DNA of 8,674 nucleotides, taken from NCBI GenBank assembly GCA_023144115.1, contig JAGLGH010000187.1, positions 1-8,674 on the forward strand. Reading direction: 5' to 3'. Position numbers and translations under genes: made by a program. Under the pieces are notes generated by a model. The model did not search any database. It saw only the letters and a program-made list of their open reading frames with translations, and was not told where the DNA came from. Below, in pieces: positions 5,870 through 8,674 of the stretch; the first letter of the stretch is position 1; each line of letters begins with the position of its first letter. This DNA comes from Nanobdellota archaeon (GTDB taxonomy: Archaea > Nanobdellota > Nanobdellia > Woesearchaeales > JAGLGH01).

Positions 5870-6747
5870 AAAAGATAACAATACTTTCAGGAAAAGGTGG
5901 AGTTGGCAAGAGCAGTATTACTGCATCATTAGCTGTGGCGCTTTCCTTAAATAATAAGATAATCTGCGCAGATTGCGATGTGGATGCAGCAAATCTTGGG
6001 CTTGCATTAGGATTAAAACAAGATGATTCTGGAAAAGATGAGATGATCACAACAAACCAGAAAGCTGTTTTTGATAAGGATAAGTGCATCTCATGCAGAA
6101 AATGCTTTGAATCATGTCATTTTGATGCAATCTCATGGAAGGATGATAAGCCTGAGCTGAAACAGTTTGGCTGTGAAGGCTGCGGTGTATGCCAGCTGGT
6201 ATGTCCTGCAGATGCAGTAAGCCTTATTGATATTTATAATGCAAAGGTTGGATGCAGAAAAACTAAATATGGATTCAGTGTTGTTTCAGGCCAGGTAGAG
6301 ATGGGTGAGTCAGGTTCAGGCAAAGTTGTAGCTGCTGTAAAATCACTTGCTGAAAAGCAGAGCAATGGCGCAGAGATAATGCTGATTGATTCTGCTGCTG
6401 GGATTGGATGCCCTGTAATTGCTTCAATTACAGGAAGTGATTATGTTATTGCAGTTACTGAACCCAGTCCCTCAGGATTTTCTGATCTAAAAAGAGCATT
6501 AGAGGTTGTCAGGCATTTCAGGATAAGATCTGGAATTATTATAAACAAGTTTGACATAAATAAAGAATATGCTGAAAAGATTGAAGAATTTGCAAAAAAC
6601 CATAACATTAAAATACTATTAAAATTTTCTTATGACAGGTGTTTTGTTGATGCTCTTGTCAATATGACACCAGTAATTGAATATAATCCAAAATACCTGC
6701 CAAAATTTAATGAATTGATTGACAGCTTAAAAAGTGAATTAATATGA
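5866..6747 (+). CDS. MinD/Mrp-type ATPase with inserted two-cluster ferredoxin domain (second copy)
   Basis: A paralogue of the preceding gene with the same length (293 residues) and layout but clearly diverged sequence. Walker A is SGKGGVGKSS (8-17), DCDVDAANLG follows, and the Walker B-type segment is LIDSAAGIGCPVI (D175, C182). The ferredoxin insert carries C74-x2-C77-x2-C80-x3-C84, with His in place of the usual Pro after the fourth cysteine, and C103-x2-C106-x2-C109-x3-C113-P. All eight cluster ligands are present. Such ATPases are commonly encoded as an adjacent pair, and MinD-class proteins work as dimers, so a heterodimer of the two copies is a reasonable inference. Translation is probably coupled through ATGA overlaps on both sides, since no clear ribosome-binding site precedes this start. 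Confidence 0.92.
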   Translation: MKKITILSGKGGVGKSSITASLAVALSLNNKIICADCDVDAANLGLALGLKQDDSGKDEMITTNQKAVFDKDKCISCRKCFESCHFDAISWKDDKPELKQFGCEGCGVCQLVCPADAVSLIDIYNAKVGCRKTKYGFSVVSGQVEMGESGSGKVVAAVKSLAEKQSNGAEIMLIDSAAGIGCPVIASITGSDYVIAVTEPSPSGFSDLKRALEVVRHFRIRSGIIINKFDINKEYAEKIEEFAKNHNIKILLKFSYDRCFVDALVNMTPVIEYNPKYLPKFNELIDSLKSELI

Positions 6748-7895
6748 AACATGCACGAATATTGGGATTTGTATTTATTGCCTTAATGCTATTTGCAGGC
6801 ATATCTTTTGCACAAGAAGAAAATACTGTCAATGTGCATATGTTCTATGGCAAGGGATGTGCTCATTGCGGAAGGATGCATGTATTTCTTGAAGATATGC
6901 AGGAGAAATATCCTTTATTAAATGTGAATGAATATGAGACTTACTTTGATCAGGAGAACAGGGAGCTGTTCCAGAAGATGGCAGACTCATTTGAGACAGA
7001 GATTGAAGGTGTGCCGACTTTATTCATAGATGATAAAGTGATTGTTGGCTTCAGTACTTCATTAGGAGAGTCAATTGAAAATGAGATAAAAGCATGCATA
7101 GAACAAGATTGCGGCGACCCGATTAATAAAGTAAGGACAGAAGAGACTATCGAAATAATTGGTGAAAGTTCTCCTGCAGAAGATCCTGAAAAGACGCAGT
7201 TCAAAAAAGCTTTGACTATTCCTGCAGTAGTTTCAGCAGCAGCAGTTGATGCTATCAACCCATGCGCATTTGCTGTCCTTATTATACTTCTGACAACAAT
7301 ACTTGCATCTGGTACTAAAAGAAGAACATTGTTTGCAGGCATAGCATTTACAGCATCTATATACATATCATATTTCCTTATGGGAATAGGGCTTTATTCA
7401 GCAATACAGGCTGCAGGATTGACCAGGACATTCTATAGCATTGTTGCAGTTCTGGCAATAATGGTCGGGCTGTTTAATCTTAAGGATTATCTCTGGTATG
7501 GCAAATGGTTTGTAATGGAAGTGCCTATGTCATGGAGGCCTAAGATGAAATCCCTGATAAAGGGAGTCACTTCTGTGCCTGGAGCATTTCTGATAGGTTT
7601 TGTTGTAAGCCTGTTTCTGCTGCCATGCACTTCAGGTCCTTATATAGTGATTTTAGGACTGCTTGCTGAAACAGCAACAAAGAACACTGCATTCCTTTTG
7701 CTGCTGCTTTATAATTTCATATTTGTGCTGCCAATGCTCCTGATAACATTTGCAGTGTATTTTGGCTTTACGACAACTGAACAAGCAGAGGCATGGAGAA
7801 CAAAGAAACTTAAAGTGCTGCATCTTATTGCAGGAATCATAATCCTGCTTTTGGGAGTTGGCATGTTTGCGGCTATGTGGCTGGGGATGCTTTAA
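6744..7895 (+). CDS. Exported thioredoxin-like domain fused to a CcdA/DsbD-like membrane electron carrier
   Basis: The 383-residue protein starts with a signal peptide (about 4-23, cleavage likely after SFA or kept as an anchor). A thioredoxin/glutaredoxin-like domain follows, with active-site C39-A-H-C42, cis-proline G-V-P91-T and a second cysteine pair, C118/C123. After a polar linker (124-153) come about six membrane helices. One contains NPC174AF and another LPC295TSGPY, the two cysteines that carry electrons across the membrane in CcdA and DsbD. The likely role is to take electrons from cytoplasmic thioredoxin and pass them to the external thioredoxin domain, which would reduce disulfides or cofactor ligands outside the cell membrane. 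It overlaps the second ATPase gene by ATGA, so it is probably the last gene of the metallocluster operon. T-rich DNA follows. Its external target is unknown. Confidence 0.9.
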   Translation: MKHARILGFVFIALMLFAGISFAQEENTVNVHMFYGKGCAHCGRMHVFLEDMQEKYPLLNVNEYETYFDQENRELFQKMADSFETEIEGVPTLFIDDKVIVGFSTSLGESIENEIKACIEQDCGDPINKVRTEETIEIIGESSPAEDPEKTQFKKALTIPAVVSAAAVDAINPCAFAVLIILLTTILASGTKRRTLFAGIAFTASIYISYFLMGIGLYSAIQAAGLTRTFYSIVAVLAIMVGLFNLKDYLWYGKWFVMEVPMSWRPKMKSLIKGVTSVPGAFLIGFVVSLFLLPCTSGPYIVILGLLAETATKNTAFLLLLLYNFIFVLPMLLITFAVYFGFTTTEQAEAWRTKKLKVLHLIAGIIILLLGVGMFAAMWLGML

Positions 7896-7911
7896 AAGTT
7901 TGTGGAGCAGA

Positions 7912-7977
7912 TTTTTTATTCTTTAATTCTTCTAAAGTTAGTATGTCATATATCTCTATTAATTTTTTTATTTTTTT
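7912..7977 (+). terminator. T-run termination region after the operon
   Basis: T6 at 7912-7917, then T7 at 7963-7969 and T7 at 7971-7977, start 17 bases after the stop of the thioredoxin-CcdA gene. Multiple T-runs in non-coding DNA fit archaeal termination. The 137-base gap from 7896 to 8032 holds no other gene that I can support. Confidence 0.5.
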
Positions 7978-7990
7978 ATCCTCTGTATTT

Positions 7991-8009
7991 AAGCAAAATA
8001 ATTTTGCTT
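7991..8009. repeat. 19-bp inverted repeat between convergent genes
   Basis: AAGCAAAAT and ATTTTGCTT are exact reverse complements around a single A at 8000. It lies about 24 bases beyond the stop of the KilA-N gene and just after the T-runs of the operon, so it could form an RNA hairpin on either transcript and mark or protect a 3' end. There is no U-run after it on the minus strand, which argues against a classic bacterial terminator for the KilA-N gene. Confidence 0.4.
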
Positions 8010-8032
8010 TGCCAATTTTTCTTTATTGCTTT

Positions 8033-8674
8033 TCACTTTATCAACATCTTATTTGATTTTAATAAAGTATTATTAGAATTCAATAATAGTTTCATTTGCT
8101 GAATTGCAATTTTATTAAGTTTTGTTAATCTTTTTTCCTGCGAGATATTTTCATTAATAAATACAGAATTCAAATTTTCTAAATTTGTAAGGCAGACTAA
8201 TTGGCAAATGTTTGCATAATCTCTCATATTGCCTTTTTTATCTTTATTTTGTTCTCTCCATTCTTTTGCAGTTGTGCCAAACAATGCAACATTTAAAACA
8301 TCTGCTTCAGATGCATAAATTTGCTTTTTTTGCTTAGAAGTAATTTCTTTAGGAATTAGATTTTCTTTAATTGCATCTGTATGAATCTTATAATTAATTT
8401 TTGCTAAATCTCTTCTGAAGTCCCATTCTAAATGTTTTCTTTTATTTTCTTCTATTTTTAATCTTTGAAATTCTTTGATTAGATATAGTTTGAATTCAGC
8501 AGAAATCCAAGATGCAAATTCAAAAGCAATATCCCTGTGGGCGTATGTCCCTCCATATCTTCCAGATTTGGTAATAAGCCCTATTGCACAAGTTGTTTCA
8601 ATCCATTTTAGAGGAGATAAGACAAAAGAATTAGCTCCTGCTTGATTTCTAAACTGGTCGAATTCGACCAGTTT
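8033..8674 (-). CDS. KilA-N domain protein, N-terminus outside window
   Basis: An open minus-strand frame of 213 residues runs from the window edge to TGA at 8033-8035; no internal stop occurs. The first part matches the C-terminal half of a KilA-N DNA-binding domain: VEFDQF, NQAGANSFVLSPLKWIE, then TKSGRYGGTYAHRDIAFEFA and SWISAEFKLYLIKEFQRL. The rest is the conserved tail of this subfamily (DLAKINYKIHTDAIKENLI, YASEADVLNVALFG, TAKEWREQN, RDYANICQL, QEKRLTKLNKIAIQQM). Comparable proteins are usually about 270-280 residues, so roughly 60 are missing. An in-frame TTG at 8284 would give a short 83-residue frame, but conservation upstream shows that is not the real start. KilA-N proteins occur in phages, plasmids and many bacterial and DPANN genomes, and are assumed to bind DNA. 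The gene is visibly more AT-rich than the neighbouring operon, which is consistent with acquisition from elsewhere. Confidence 0.88.
   Translation of the reverse strand, partial: KLVEFDQFRNQAGANSFVLSPLKWIETTCAIGLITKSGRYGGTYAHRDIAFEFASWISAEFKLYLIKEFQRLKIEENKRKHLEWDFRRDLAKINYKIHTDAIKENLIPKEITSKQKKQIYASEADVLNVALFGTTAKEWREQNKDKKGNMRDYANICQLVCLTNLENLNSVFINENISQEKRLTKLNKIAIQQMKLLLNSNNTLLKSNKMLIK
8651..8674. repeat. Perfect 24-bp palindrome at the right edge
   Basis: The two 12-base halves, AAACTGGTCGAA and TTCGACCAGTTT, are exact reverse complements with no spacer, so the site reads the same on both strands. It ends on the last base of the window. It is part of the KilA-N reading frame and encodes KLVEFDQF there; the VEFD segment fits the family, so the sequence is probably genuine rather than adaptor or chimera. 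Confidence 0.85.

Noticed and set aside
4242..6747. Nitrogenase or nif cluster
   Set aside because: NifX-type and NifH-class folds are present, but there are no nifH, nifD, nifK, nifE, nifN or nifB genes, and the ATPases are the ferredoxin-inserted MinD/Mrp type rather than nitrogenase reductase.
7902..8102. Plus-strand frame for a 66-residue hydrophobic peptide
   Set aside because: It starts with GTG, its hydrophobicity comes simply from T-rich DNA, and its 3' half is antisense to the conserved KilA-N coding sequence.
8033..8284. A separate 83-residue gene starting at TTG 8284
   Set aside because: The frame stays open upstream to the window edge, and those residues match the KilA-N family, so this is only the C-terminal part of a larger gene.
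1..8674. Circular element closing through the window ends
   Set aside because: Joining base 8674 to base 1 would continue the KilA-N frame into sequence with no resemblance to the expected N-terminal half, and no terminal overlap is visible.
1..8674. tRNA, rRNA or other structured RNA genes
   Set aside because: I saw no tRNA-like cloverleaf, rRNA segment or riboswitch core in the gaps; the intergenic stretches are short and AT-rich.

Overview
The window looks like part of an archaeal genome, most plausibly a small-genome AT-rich lineage such as a DPANN archaeon; this is an inference, not a proven placement. The main evidence is promoter architecture. Three genes have an archaeal TATA box centred about 27 bases before the ATG and no Shine-Dalgarno site, which fits leaderless transcripts. 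Arginine is largely AGA/AGG, short T-runs follow several genes, and several protein families (the NPWW-type AAA ATPase, the UPF0251 regulator, ferredoxin-bearing MinD ATPases) are common in archaea.

Left part (1-3144). The tail of an unrecognised gene (to 161) converges on an AAA+ ATPase of the AAA_14/DUF4143 type with a C-terminal nuclease-like fold (205-1566, minus). Upstream of the ATPase are two 26-bp near-identical units on a 32-bp period, each with a TGCCA-N7-TGGCA palindrome and each followed on the minus strand by TATAAA. Next comes a polyprenyl-phosphate sugar-phosphate transferase (1798-3144, plus), which starts a lipid-linked surface glycan. No other glycan gene is visible.

Middle (3163-7895). 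An unrecognised 209-residue soluble protein (3163-3792, minus) is divergent from a tight five-gene plus-strand operon: a UPF0251 (DUF134) helix-turn-helix regulator; a protein with two fused NifX-type FeMo-cofactor-biosynthesis domains; two MinD/Mrp-type ATPases of 293 residues, each with an inserted two-cluster ferredoxin domain; and an exported thioredoxin domain fused to a CcdA/DsbD-like membrane electron carrier. Three of the four junctions are ATGA overlaps, so the genes are probably translationally coupled. A reasonable reading is an iron-sulfur or metallocluster handling module (cluster carrier plus paired ATPases), controlled by the first gene and joined to a reductant export pump. The first four families often sit together in anaerobes; adding the thioredoxin-CcdA protein by overlap is the most suggestive feature here.

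Right end (7896-8674). A T-rich non-coding stretch of about 140 bases with termination-like T-runs and a 19-bp inverted repeat separates the operon from a convergent, very AT-rich KilA-N domain gene that runs off the window. The last 24 bases are a perfect palindrome inside that gene.
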